A DNA stretch of 12,780 bases from Deltaproteobacteria bacterium (GCA_016926135.1 JAFGPH010000485.1:1-12780); one strand, 5' to 3'. Counted from the first letter of the stretch, positions 5,962 to 12,780 are shown. Numbers and translations are program-made. The notes: generated by a model from the letters alone, not told the origin.

Positions 5962-7677
5962 ATGAACAACCGCAGGGTCGTCATCATTGCCATGGATCAG
6001 CCCCTGGACAGCGACGCGCAGCTCCGGGGTAAAATGGAGAACGTGGACCGGCGGGCTGAAAGACAATCCCCCGGTTTCGGCGAACTGGACCTCCATGCCG
6101 TCCAGCAGGAGGTGAACCGGAATCTCCTGAAGCTCCCGCTGCTGTTCCGCGGCCGCTACATGGGGCTGCCGGACCTCATGAACTACGTGCGAAACGGCTG
6201 CCGGTTCCCCGAGATCACCCCCCGGAACGCGTCGCAGCACTATCTTTTTGCCAACGGGTTTACCCTCAACGGGATCTATCTTTACCAGTACCTGCAACGG
6301 AACGGGTACGACCCTGAAGTGGTCCAGAACTACTCCCTCGCGGACCTGACCGAAGTCCTCGGGGAAAGACCCCTGGCCGTGTGCATCTCCTCCACTTTTC
6401 TGTATCTGGATGACATCCGGGAAATGGCCGCACGCATCAAGGCCGTGGACCCGGAGATCCCGGTCATCGTGGGGGGGATTCTGGTCAAGAAGATCATGGA
6501 CGCAGGGGCTCAGATGGCCCCTCAGACCCTGAAGTGGCTCTCAGGCTTCAGGGGGCTCATAGACTTCTTTGTGATCGAAACCCACGGCGAGCAGACGCTC
6601 CTGAAGGTGCTGGAGGTCCTGAAAGGGGGCGACGCAAGAGATCCGGCGGATGTGCCCAACCTGGCGTTTTATGATTCGGAGGGAAGGCTCTCCTTCACGA
6701 GAAGGGAAGAGGAGGATCTTCCCATGGACGAAACGGCCATTGCCTGGGACCGGATCCCCCGTCAGTACCTGCGCAAGACCCTCTCCGTAGTGACCAGTCA
6801 GGGCTGCCATTACCGTTGCAGGTTCTGCACGTACCACCGGTGGTTTCCCAAGGTGCGCAACAAGTCCCTTTCGACCCTGCGGGACGAGCTTCGACGGATC
6901 CGGGATTTGGGCTTTGTGCGGCACGTGCGGTTTGCCGACGACAATTTCACCGCCGACCCGCGGCGGCTGAAATCGGTGCTGGAGATGATGATCCGGGAAC
7001 GGTTCGACTTCACCTGGTCGGCCTTTGCAAGGGCCAACACCCTCACGGCCGAAATGGTGAAACGCATGCAGGCGTCGGGGTGCGAATTCCTGAACATGGG
7101 CATTGAGTCGGGAAGCCGGGAGATTCTTCGTTCCATGGACAAGAGGCTCGACCCCGAAGAGACCGTGAAGGCCATCCGCCTTTTGAAGGAGCACGGGATT
7201 TACAGTTTGGGCGGCATCATCGTCGGTTACCCGGGCGAAACGGCGGACACCTTCGAGGAGACGGTGGATCTGATCAACCGGAGCGGACTGAACTATTACC
7301 ACCCGTACCTCTTCTATTACTCCAAGAGCATGCTGGTGCACCGGGAGAAGGAGCGGTTCGGGATCCGTGGGGTGGGCTGGGCGTGGCGGCACGCGACCAT
7401 GGATGCCGTCGAGGCCTCGCGCCTCATGGCCGGGATGATCCGGCGGGTGGAGCGCGCCTACACGGACGGGCAGCAGAAGACCTGGGAGACCTTCAAGCTC
7501 CTGCGGGGGGAAGGGTACAGTGGGGAGGAGATCCTGGAACTGCATCGCCTCAAAAGGGATCTCCAAACGGCCCTCTCCCCATCGGAAAAAGGGGAAGAGG
7601 AGACTCCCGAGATCAAGGCGATTCTGGACAGGATCCGGGGTATCATGATTCGGCCTGATCTTCCGGTCCGATGTTGA
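5962..7677 (+). CDS. Radical SAM protein with N-terminal B12-binding-like domain
   Basis: 571 residues. The radical SAM core carries the [4Fe-4S] motif CxxxCxxC as Cys282, Cys286, Cys289 (GCHYRCRFCTYHR). The barrel continues with FADDNFTADPRRL, NMGIESGSREIL and GGIIVGYPGETADTFEE, the usual class-B radical SAM pattern. Residues about 95-210 look like a Rossmann-type B12-binding domain (AVCISSTFLYLDDIREMAARIK, then IPVIVGG). I see no DxHxxG motif for His-on cobalamin binding. The first 95 residues are an extra region I do not recognise. The start ATG at 5962 has AAAGGA about six bases upstream. The gene is divergent from the amidohydrolase and first in the plus-strand series. Relatives include methyltransferases and other C-C or C-S bond enzymes; the substrate is unknown. 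Confidence 0.85.
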   Translation: MNNRRVVIIAMDQPLDSDAQLRGKMENVDRRAERQSPGFGELDLHAVQQEVNRNLLKLPLLFRGRYMGLPDLMNYVRNGCRFPEITPRNASQHYLFANGFTLNGIYLYQYLQRNGYDPEVVQNYSLADLTEVLGERPLAVCISSTFLYLDDIREMAARIKAVDPEIPVIVGGILVKKIMDAGAQMAPQTLKWLSGFRGLIDFFVIETHGEQTLLKVLEVLKGGDARDPADVPNLAFYDSEGRLSFTRREEEDLPMDETAIAWDRIPRQYLRKTLSVVTSQGCHYRCRFCTYHRWFPKVRNKSLSTLRDELRRIRDLGFVRHVRFADDNFTADPRRLKSVLEMMIRERFDFTWSAFARANTLTAEMVKRMQASGCEFLNMGIESGSREILRSMDKRLDPEETVKAIRLLKEHGIYSLGGIIVGYPGETADTFEETVDLINRSGLNYYHPYLFYYSKSMLVHREKERFGIRGVGWAWRHATMDAVEASRLMAGMIRRVERAYTDGQQKTWETFKLLRGEGYSGEEILELHRLKRDLQTALSPSEKGEEETPEIKAILDRIRGIMIRPDLPVRC

Positions 7678-7772
7678 CAAGCTCCGGGGATTCCCATTAT
7701 GATCCCTTTATATTGCCCGGCATTCTGAAGAGTTACCGATCCCCTGTTCAACCCCTAAGAAGGAGGGAGTCC

Positions 7773-8744
7773 ATGGTTGAGGAGAAAACCCGGCAGACGC
7801 CTTCAGATCGTGGGAAGGGAAATCGAGGCACCCTTGGACTCGTGATCCTTCTGATCCTGATCATTTTCTTTGCGGTCGTGATGGTGCTCGCTTCGAGAAA
7901 ACCGGCCTACCTGACGCTGCAGGGCATAGACGGGAGGGTCAAGGGCGCTCACTTCGTAAAGGTCAATCAAAGGCTTATCCGGCAGATGCAGGAACACTGG
8001 CTCCCCAACGACTATTTCTGGCCCACGGCGCTTCTGGACAACATCCCGAATTTCCAGATCGGGGAGCTGGAGGTGGTGAGATACAACGTGCGCGTGCTGA
8101 GGGATAACCTTGCGCGGATGAGAACCACGGACAAACTCGACCCCCATGTGGAGGCCGCCTTCACTGCGCTTTCCAACGATCCCTACAAGTGGTGGTTTCC
8201 CTCGGCTGAGAGCAGATGGAGACAGGGGAACGCGAGCCTGGAGACCTTTTACCAGGGCCTCGTTGCGGGAAAGGCCAACTTCTATCCCAGGGCGGACAAC
8301 CTCGTAGAACTCCTGAACCAGTATTTGTCCCTGATGGGCGGGGTCAACACGCGGCTCATCAATGCCCCTCGCGACATCAAGGTGTCCGTGTCCATGGAGG
8401 GCGAAAAGAAAGCCGATTCAGGTCCCCCGGCCACCGTCGAGATCGACATCCCCTGGTACAAGGTCGACGACAATTTCTACTATGCCCAGGGTGTGGCCTA
8501 TGCCCTCTACGAGTCGTTCAAAGCCATCGAGGTGGACTTCGCTGACGTGATCCGAGACAAGAACTCGATTCCGCTCGTGAAGAAGATCCTGGAATTGCTC
8601 AAGCGCTGCGATTTCGAACCCCTCATCGTTTTCAACGGGGACCCGGACAGCATTTTCGCCAACCACTCGCTCAACCTCTCGGGGGTGTTCAACGATGCCA
8701 GGCAGAAGATGAATTCCCTGAGCGTGGCCCTGATGCAGGGGTAG
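7773..8744 (+). CDS. DUF2333 family membrane-anchored protein
   Basis: 323 residues with a charged N-terminus, one membrane segment at about 21-41 (LGLVILLILIIFF onward) and a large C-terminal domain, probably outside the cytoplasm. LPNDYFWPTALLDNIPNFQ (77-95), WWFPSAESRWR (140-150), the GGVNTRL element and the YYAQGVAYAL element match my memory of DUF2333, a family of unknown function. The start at 7773 has AAGGAGG seven bases upstream. The frame is open back to 7671, overlapping the end of the radical SAM gene, but without a comparable ribosome site. It ends nine bases before hypA, and its stop codon lies in the loop of a small hairpin. No role in hydrogenase maturation is known to me. Confidence 0.75.
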   Translation: MVEEKTRQTPSDRGKGNRGTLGLVILLILIIFFAVVMVLASRKPAYLTLQGIDGRVKGAHFVKVNQRLIRQMQEHWLPNDYFWPTALLDNIPNFQIGELEVVRYNVRVLRDNLARMRTTDKLDPHVEAAFTALSNDPYKWWFPSAESRWRQGNASLETFYQGLVAGKANFYPRADNLVELLNQYLSLMGGVNTRLINAPRDIKVSVSMEGEKKADSGPPATVEIDIPWYKVDDNFYYAQGVAYALYESFKAIEVDFADVIRDKNSIPLVKKILELLKRCDFEPLIVFNGDPDSIFANHSLNLSGVFNDARQKMNSLSVALMQG

Positions 8745-8751
8745 AACCCCT
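8737..8751 (+). promoter_or_regulatory. Hairpin with the stop codon in its loop, at the DUF2333-hypA junction
   Basis: AGGGG (8737-8741) pairs with CCCCT (8747-8751), and the 5-base loop TAGAA begins with the TAG stop of the upstream gene. The AGGGG arm is the only candidate ribosome binding site for hypA (ATG at 8754, 12 bases away). A ribosome finishing the upstream gene would open the stem, so translational coupling is a reasonable reading. Confidence 0.4.
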
Positions 8752-8753
8752 CC

Positions 8754-9095
8754 ATGCATGAGATGTCCGTTGCACAAAGCCTGATCGAAATCATCCGGGA
8801 GGAGATGGACAGGCATGGGGCGAAGCACCTGAGGGCCGTGCGCCTTCAGGTGGGCGAGATGTCTGCAGTCGTTCCCCAGCTGCTGGCCTTTTCCTTCGAC
8901 GTGATCACGTCCGGGACTCCTCTGGAAGGTGCAAGACTGATGATCGAAACCGTTCCGCCGGAGGGACGCTGCGCGGAATGCGGCAAGCAGTTCGAGATCC
9001 GAGACTACGTTTTCCTGTGCCCGGCCTGCGGCGGATCCCAGATAGAGACCCTTGCGGGTCAGGAACTGTCCCTGGTGGACATGGAGGTGGATTAG
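8754..9095 (+). CDS. hypA: Hydrogenase nickel-insertion protein HypA
   Basis: 113 residues, the normal length for HypA, the zinc metallochaperone that works with HypB to load nickel into [NiFe]-hydrogenase large subunits in the cytoplasm. It starts MHEMSVAQSL, with His2 as nickel ligand, and has VRLQVGEMSAVVP (29-41) as in the family. Zinc is held by two CxxC pairs, Cys73/Cys76 (CAEC) and Cys89/Cys92 (CPAC). The start at 8754 is fixed by the MHE N-terminus, because His2 must follow the initiator Met. The ribosome binding site is weak, and coupling to the upstream gene is likely. hypB follows after a gap containing a tandem repeat. The hydrogenase and hypCDEF are not in the window. Confidence 0.97.
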   Translation: MHEMSVAQSLIEIIREEMDRHGAKHLRAVRLQVGEMSAVVPQLLAFSFDVITSGTPLEGARLMIETVPPEGRCAECGKQFEIRDYVFLCPACGGSQIETLAGQELSLVDMEVD

Positions 9096-9112
9096 CCGAA
9101 CGGTCCACGGTG

Positions 9113-9146
9113 CACGGCTCACGGCTCACGGCTCACGGCTCACGGC
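9113..9146. repeat. 7-bp tandem repeat (CACGGCT), four copies plus a partial
   Basis: CACGGCT is repeated without error at 9113, 9120, 9127 and 9134, with six more matching bases to 9146. It lies in the hypA-hypB gap. Short tandem units of this sort can vary in copy number by slippage. No CRISPR-like spacers are present. Confidence 0.9.
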
Positions 9147-9231
9147 AGGAAAAAAATCATTGGAGAAACCCTGCACCCGGCCCCGTGGATGAAATACCGG
9201 GGGCATGGGTAGGGCAGTCGAGGAGTGGCGT

Positions 9232-9891
9232 ATGAAGGTGAAGGTGGTCCGAGATATCCTGGAGGCCAATGACCGCATTGCGGAGCTCAACCGGGAGGTT
9301 TTCCGGAACAACCGTCTGTTTGTGATCAACCTCATGAGTTCCCCCGGGGCCGGGAAAACCTCTCTCCTGGAGAGGACGATCGACGCCCTCCAGGGCCGTT
9401 TGCGCATCGGGGTCATCGAAGGGGATGTCCAGTCTTCCCATGATGCGGAGAGAATCGCCCGGAAAAACGTCCCGGTGGTTCAGATCAACACAGGCGGGGC
9501 ATGCCACCTGGACGGAAACATGATCCGAGAGACCCTCCCCGAGTTCAACCTTGGGGATCTGGATCTCCTGGTGGTGGAGAATGTGGGAAATCTGGTCTGT
9601 CCCGCGGAGTTCAAGGTGGGGGAAGATTTCAAAGTGATGATCCTGAGCGTGCCGGAGGGGGATGACAAACCCTCCAAGTACCCGCTCATGTTCCATGAGT
9701 CCAAGGTTCTCCTTGTCAACAAGATCGATCTCCTTCCCTATGTGGATTGCAGGGTGGAGAAAATCCGGGAGGACGCTCTTCGGATCAATCCTCATCTGAC
9801 CATCTTCCCGGTCTCCTGCAAGACCGGGGAGGGTCTCGGGGCGTGGACCTCGTGGCTTGAGAATGCGGTCAGAGCGCATCAGGCGGGTTGA
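9232..9891 (+). CDS. hypB: Hydrogenase nickel-insertion GTPase HypB
   Basis: 219 residues, a GTPase that drives nickel transfer to [NiFe]-hydrogenase together with HypA. The P-loop is SSPGAGKTS (36-44); GDVQSSHDAERI (64-75), the metal-binding pair Cys91-His92 in GGACHLDGNM, VENVGNLVCP with Cys123, and NKIDLL (163-168) as the base-recognition motif are all present. There is no N-terminal CxxCGC motif and no His-rich stretch, so it is a minimal HypB without nickel storage. I chose the ATG at 9232 for its GAGGAG site eight bases upstream; an in-frame ATG at 9205 is weaker and adds nine atypical residues. The kinase-like gene follows six bases after the stop. Confidence 0.96.
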   Translation: MKVKVVRDILEANDRIAELNREVFRNNRLFVINLMSSPGAGKTSLLERTIDALQGRLRIGVIEGDVQSSHDAERIARKNVPVVQINTGGACHLDGNMIRETLPEFNLGDLDLLVVENVGNLVCPAEFKVGEDFKVMILSVPEGDDKPSKYPLMFHESKVLLVNKIDLLPYVDCRVEKIREDALRINPHLTIFPVSCKTGEGLGAWTSWLENAVRAHQAG

Positions 9892-9897
9892 ACGGTC

Positions 9898-10572
9898 ATG
9901 TTCGAGAGTCTTCAGCTTGCGCATCGGTCCAGCCTGCAGCGGGGGGTGCTCAGAGGTCCCACTTCCACGAGACCGGTCCTCTGGGTTGCGGAAGAGGACG
10001 GGGTGGAGGCGGTTGTCAAGGATTACAGCCCGAACGGGTTCTTCTACCGCAACCTCATCGGCCGTTTCCTGGTCTGGCGGGAGCAAAAGGCCTATCGGAG
10101 GTTGAAGGGCCTCGAGGGCGTTCCCTCCCTTCTGCGTGTCATTGACGGGCAAGCCCTGGTGCTTCAGCGCATAGACGGGGAAAACCTGGAAAATCTGGAG
10201 ACGCGAAGGAAGCTCCCCAGGTCTTTTTTCGACGAGTTGGAAAGCCTGGTCCGGGAGGTCCACCGCCGGGGTCTGGTCCATTGCGACTTGAAGCGAGCCC
10301 CTAACATCCTCGTGGGCCGTGACGGCAAACCCTATATCCTGGACTGGTCGGCCTCGGTTTTCAGACACGAATTTCCGTTTTTTCCCCTGAACCGGATTTA
10401 CGAAAGACTTCTTTCGGACGATTTCAACGCCGTTACCAAGGTGCAGCTCCGGCACTGCCCCGAGGAGGTGAGTGCTGAGCGGAAGAGAAATTATTTCGCG
10501 AGGGGGCCCGCTGAGGTGTTCGTCCGCTCCCTTCGGGACCGGGGCCGCGAGCTGCTGAAGCGGGTGGCCTGA
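9898..10572 (+). CDS. Small RIO/Kdo-kinase-like protein kinase-fold protein
   Basis: 224 residues with a compact protein-kinase fold and no membrane segment. VVKDYSP contains Lys41, the likely ATP lysine; Glu62 (WREQKAY) is the likely helix-C partner. The catalytic loop is VHCDLKRAPNILV, with Asp130 and Asn136, and YILDW supplies Asp149 in place of DFG. A glycine-rich loop is not clear. This pattern is like RIO, Kdo/WaaP or aminoglycoside-type kinases rather than classical Ser/Thr kinases. The last 65 residues after the ILDW motif are short and basic and unfamiliar to me. It follows hypB by six bases and is almost surely co-transcribed with it. The target is unknown; a protein, a lipid A sugar or a small molecule are all possible. 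Confidence 0.75.
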   Translation: MFESLQLAHRSSLQRGVLRGPTSTRPVLWVAEEDGVEAVVKDYSPNGFFYRNLIGRFLVWREQKAYRRLKGLEGVPSLLRVIDGQALVLQRIDGENLENLETRRKLPRSFFDELESLVREVHRRGLVHCDLKRAPNILVGRDGKPYILDWSASVFRHEFPFFPLNRIYERLLSDDFNAVTKVQLRHCPEEVSAERKRNYFARGPAEVFVRSLRDRGRELLKRVA

Positions 10573-10631
10573 AGGGGAGGGAAGAGGCTTGCCCCCCGCT
10601 TGAATCACTCATGGATGAAGGAGGATCTGCG

Positions 10632-11951
10632 ATGAAAAAAGAGGCACGGGAATACTGGAATCCCTTTTTGGAAACGCTCCCTGCCGAGAAGCTTGAACAG
10701 ATCGAGCTGAAGAACTTTCGGCGTCACCTGGCCTACTCCAAGGAGCACTCCCTGCTGTGCAAGGAGAAATTCCGGGACGTTCGCCCCGAGGATATCCGGA
10801 GCCGGGAAGACCTCCTGCGGCTTCCCATGATCGACAAGGAAGACCTGCGGGTGGCCCAGTTGGAGGAAGGGTGGAACATCTACGGCAAGCTGCTGGGGGT
10901 GCCCCTGAACGAGGTGAGCGATTACCGCCAGACCTCCGGGACCACGGGCAAGCCGGTGTATGTGCCGGAGAGCTTCGAGAGCTGGACCTGGCGGGTGGAG
11001 GTGTGGTGTCACATTCTGTGGATGGCCGGTTTCCGGGAAACGGACCGTGTGTTCGTGCCTTTCGGGTACAATGTGTATGTGGCCTTCTGGGAGGGGCACT
11101 ACGCCGCGGAGAAGGTGGGATGCGAAGTGGTGCCGGGCGGGGCCCTGGATACCCGGGGGCGGATCAACAAGATGAGGGAGGTGAAGGCCACGGCGCTGCT
11201 GAATACCCCCACCTACGGTCTTCACATGGCCGAAGAGGCCGTAGCCATGGGCGTGGACCCCAAGGAAATCGGGATCCGGCGGATGCAGTGTGCGGGTGAA
11301 CCCATGCCGCCGGCCACGCGGAAGATGCTGGAGCAGGTCTGGGGGGCGGAGGTCTACGACCACATCGGCGGCACCGAACCCTGCGCCTGGGCCGCGATGT
11401 GCGGCGAGCGGAACGGGTTGCACATCCTGGAACCGTTCTTCCTGGTGGAGATTTTGGACATGGAGACCCAGACCCGGGAGGTGGAAGAGGGAGAATTGGG
11501 AGTCGCCGTGGTGACGCCGCTGGGACGAAGGTCGTTTCCGCTGATCCGGTTCAATACCAAGGACGTGGTGCGGAAGGGGACGAACCGGTGTGCCTGCGGG
11601 AGGACCTCCCGGATGATGAAGGAGGTGGCCGGTCGATCCGATCACCTGCGGAAGATCCGCGGCGTGCTGTTCAGTCCCGTGACGGTGGAGGAGGTGCTGC
11701 GGGATGAGTTCCAGGAGGTCACGGAGTATGAGATCCTCGTGGAGCGCAAGGGAATCATGGACGAGATCACCCTTCGGATCGAACCCCATGCAGCCATGGG
11801 CGCGGATGCCCTGAAGGAGCTCTCCGGCCGGATCGCCCAGCGGATGAAGGTGAAGACCAATCTGACCATGAAAATCAAGCCGGCGGCGCCTGGAGAACTG
11901 CCCCGCTACACCCTCAAGTCGCAGCGGTTCAAGGACTTGAGGGGACTGTAA
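10632..11951 (+). CDS. Phenylacetate-CoA ligase (PaaK) family acyl-CoA ligase
   Basis: 439 residues, the usual PaaK length. It is an AMP-forming ligase that activates an organic, often aromatic, acid to its CoA thioester in the cytoplasm. Visible motifs are the P-loop SGTTGKP (102-108), VPFGYNVYVAFWEG, the YDHIGGTEP motif (242-250, in the place of YGxSE), PLIRFNTKDVV, the Cys pair in CACGRTSRMM, AGRSDHLRKIRGVLFSP, and the C-terminal PRYTLKSQRFKDLRG. The start ATG at 10632 has AAGGAGG seven bases upstream; an ATG at 10611 in frame lacks a site. It is followed at 34 bases by a small helical protein and then an MFS permease, suggesting a cassette for acid uptake and activation. The substrate may not be phenylacetate; many paralogues of this family exist in anaerobes, so I give no gene symbol. 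Confidence 0.88.
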   Translation: MKKEAREYWNPFLETLPAEKLEQIELKNFRRHLAYSKEHSLLCKEKFRDVRPEDIRSREDLLRLPMIDKEDLRVAQLEEGWNIYGKLLGVPLNEVSDYRQTSGTTGKPVYVPESFESWTWRVEVWCHILWMAGFRETDRVFVPFGYNVYVAFWEGHYAAEKVGCEVVPGGALDTRGRINKMREVKATALLNTPTYGLHMAEEAVAMGVDPKEIGIRRMQCAGEPMPPATRKMLEQVWGAEVYDHIGGTEPCAWAAMCGERNGLHILEPFFLVEILDMETQTREVEEGELGVAVVTPLGRRSFPLIRFNTKDVVRKGTNRCACGRTSRMMKEVAGRSDHLRKIRGVLFSPVTVEEVLRDEFQEVTEYEILVERKGIMDEITLRIEPHAAMGADALKELSGRIAQRMKVKTNLTMKIKPAAPGELPRYTLKSQRFKDLRGL

Positions 11952-11985
11952 TCGCCAAACAAACGAATCGCCGGGGAGGTACGTC

Positions 11986-12156
11986 ATGTTGAAAGAAATG
12001 AAGGAAAGGATCGATCAGATCGAGGCGCTGGTCCTTGAGCTGAAGAAACTGGGCGAAGGCGTCCCAATGGTGGAAAGCAATGCCCGGTGTCTGCTGAGCT
12101 ACGTCTGGGCCCTGAAGTTTGCGATTAGCGATGCGGCCGAGGTGTCCGGGAACTGA
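11986..12156 (+). CDS. Small 56-residue helical protein of unknown function
   Basis: A 56-codon ORF from ATG 11986 to TGA 12154-12156, with a strong GGGGAGG site six bases upstream. The sequence starts MLKEMKERIDQIEALVLELK (1-20), an amphipathic, coiled-coil-like helix. A turn (LGEGVP) and a second, more hydrophobic helix (about 28-52) with NARCLLSYVWALKF follow. No signal peptide or clear membrane span is present. It is likely an all-helical hairpin that dimerises. It sits 34 bases after the PaaK-type ligase and 115 before the MFS gene. I recall similar small ORFs beside ligases of this type in related bacteria but cannot name a family. Its good ribosome site and position make it a credible gene. 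Confidence 0.7.
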   Translation: MLKEMKERIDQIEALVLELKKLGEGVPMVESNARCLLSYVWALKFAISDAAEVSGN

Positions 12157-12271
12157 GGGGAGACTGAGGAAGGCAGGGGGTGATTGGGTCGATTTTGGGC
12201 TCGGCCCCAGGCCTGCATCGGGATCCGTCCACGTGATCCGGGGTGAACTGCCACGCTGAAAGCGGTACACG

Positions 12272-12780
12272 ATGCCCGAACTACCTCTCTCCCCCATCTC
12301 CGAACCCTCCACTGCGCCCTCCGGGAGACCCCTGTTTTACGGCTGGTGGATTGCCCTGGGGGGGACGGTCATCCTGACCCTGACTTCAGGCATTGCCTTT
12401 TACGGGCATGCTCTCATCCTGGATCCTCTGGCCGCGGAGTTCGGTTGGTCCAAAGGAACCGTTTCGTCGGCCGTCACCCTGCTTTTTTTTGTTTCCGCGA
12501 TCACCGGGTCCCTCCTGGGCGGGTACCTGGACCGCTACGGCCCATCCCTGTTCCTCGTGCTGGGTGCTCTATGCACGGGCCTGGGTTTCGGGCTTCTGGG
12601 AAGCATCCGGCACCTCTGGCAGCTCTACGCCCTCTACACGGTGCTTGCGGTCGGGCACAGCTGTGCGGGTATCGTTCCCATCAGCACCCTCATCGCCAAC
12701 TGGTTCATCCGGAAACGGGGCCTCGCCATGAGTATCGCCATGTCCGGGTTGAGCCTGGGCGGGGCCGTGATCGTTCCCGC
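12272..12780 (+). CDS. MFS permease, N-terminal part (cut by window end)
   Basis: 169 complete codons from ATG 12272 run to the window end. A stop codon in frame at 12257-12259 limits the start to this ATG; the ribosome site is weak. A Pro/Ser-rich cytoplasmic head of about 20 residues precedes the first membrane segment (FYGWWIALGGTVILTL). Further segments follow at about 65-84, 92-110 and 116-140. The MFS signature GGYLDRYGP (83-91) lies between segments 2 and 3. NWFIRKRGLAMSIAMSG (143-159) resembles the monocarboxylate/oxalate-formate antiporter branch, whose members carry short organic acids. With the neighbouring ligase it suggests uptake of an acid that is then activated with CoA. The C-terminal half is outside the window. 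Confidence 0.88.
   Translation, partial: MPELPLSPISEPSTAPSGRPLFYGWWIALGGTVILTLTSGIAFYGHALILDPLAAEFGWSKGTVSSAVTLLFFVSAITGSLLGGYLDRYGPSLFLVLGALCTGLGFGLLGSIRHLWQLYALYTVLAVGHSCAGIVPISTLIANWFIRKRGLAMSIAMSGLSLGGAVIVP

Noticed and set aside
5796..5993. 66-codon N-terminal extension of the amidohydrolase
   Set aside because: It overlaps the start of the divergent radical SAM gene and is not part of the family; the ATG at 5795 has a good ribosome site and the conserved VEEHF start.
6541..7680. Minus-strand open frame (379 codons) opposite the radical SAM gene
   Set aside because: No recognisable domain, and the plus strand carries the radical SAM motifs.
9113..9146. CRISPR-like array
   Set aside because: The units are 7 bases and directly adjacent with no spacers, and no cas genes are present.
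9157..10608. Long minus-strand open frame (483 codons) opposite hypB and the kinase
   Set aside because: Low-complexity Pro/Arg/His/Gly-rich text with no known motif; it is an antisense shadow of two well-supported genes in GC-rich DNA.
10605..11987. Long minus-strand open frame (460 codons) opposite the PaaK-type ligase
   Set aside because: His/Pro/Leu-rich shadow; the plus-strand ligase has all family motifs and a good ribosome site.
12195..12240. Short stems (GGGC-TCG-GCCC and GGATC/GATCC) before the MFS gene as a terminator
   Set aside because: Arms of only four to five bases and no T-run, easily expected by chance in GC-rich DNA.

Overview
The window looks like chromosomal DNA of an anaerobic, moderately GC-rich bacterium, most likely a Deltaproteobacterium (Desulfobacterota). 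This is inferred from the mix of a TRAP transporter, a phenylacetate-CoA ligase-type enzyme, hydrogenase nickel-insertion genes, a DUF2333 protein and a B12-domain radical SAM protein. No single gene proves it. No rRNA, tRNA or CRISPR array was seen.

Left part (1-5795, genes on the minus strand). The left edge carries the first 63 codons of an IS4-type transposase reading out of the window. Next is a 364-base stretch with no large gene. It holds a possible 20-codon micro-ORF on the plus strand with a strong ribosome binding site, followed by a hairpin and a terminator-like stem with five T's. Then, reading leftwards from about 4650, comes a well-formed sigma70 promoter with a dyad just upstream, a leader of about 220 bases, and dctP-dctQ-dctM (a complete TRAP transporter: binding protein, small and large membrane subunits). 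A metallo-beta-lactamase-fold hydrolase ends the likely operon. A 13-bp hairpin separates dctP from dctQ. Upstream and also on the minus strand is an amidohydrolase of the phenolic-acid decarboxylase type. Together these suggest uptake and first-step catabolism of an organic acid, possibly aromatic.

Right part (5962-12780, genes on the plus strand). A B12-domain radical SAM protein is transcribed divergently from the amidohydrolase. It is followed by a DUF2333 membrane protein, hypA, hypB, a small RIO/Kdo-kinase-like protein, a PaaK-type acyl-CoA ligase, a 56-residue helical protein, and the start of an MFS permease cut by the window end. Short gaps (9 bases before hypA, 6 before the kinase, 34 before the small protein) suggest co-transcription of subsets. 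HypA and HypB are nickel-insertion proteins for [NiFe]-hydrogenase; the other hyp genes and the hydrogenase are not in the window. The ligase, small protein and MFS permease look like a second organic-acid uptake and activation cassette.

The two halves differ in base composition: the TRAP region is visibly more AT-rich than the right half. The best candidates for something undescribed are the micro-ORF with hairpins (about 367-513), the kinase linked to hypAB, the 56-residue protein, and the radical SAM protein whose N-terminal domain lacks the usual cobalamin-binding His motif.
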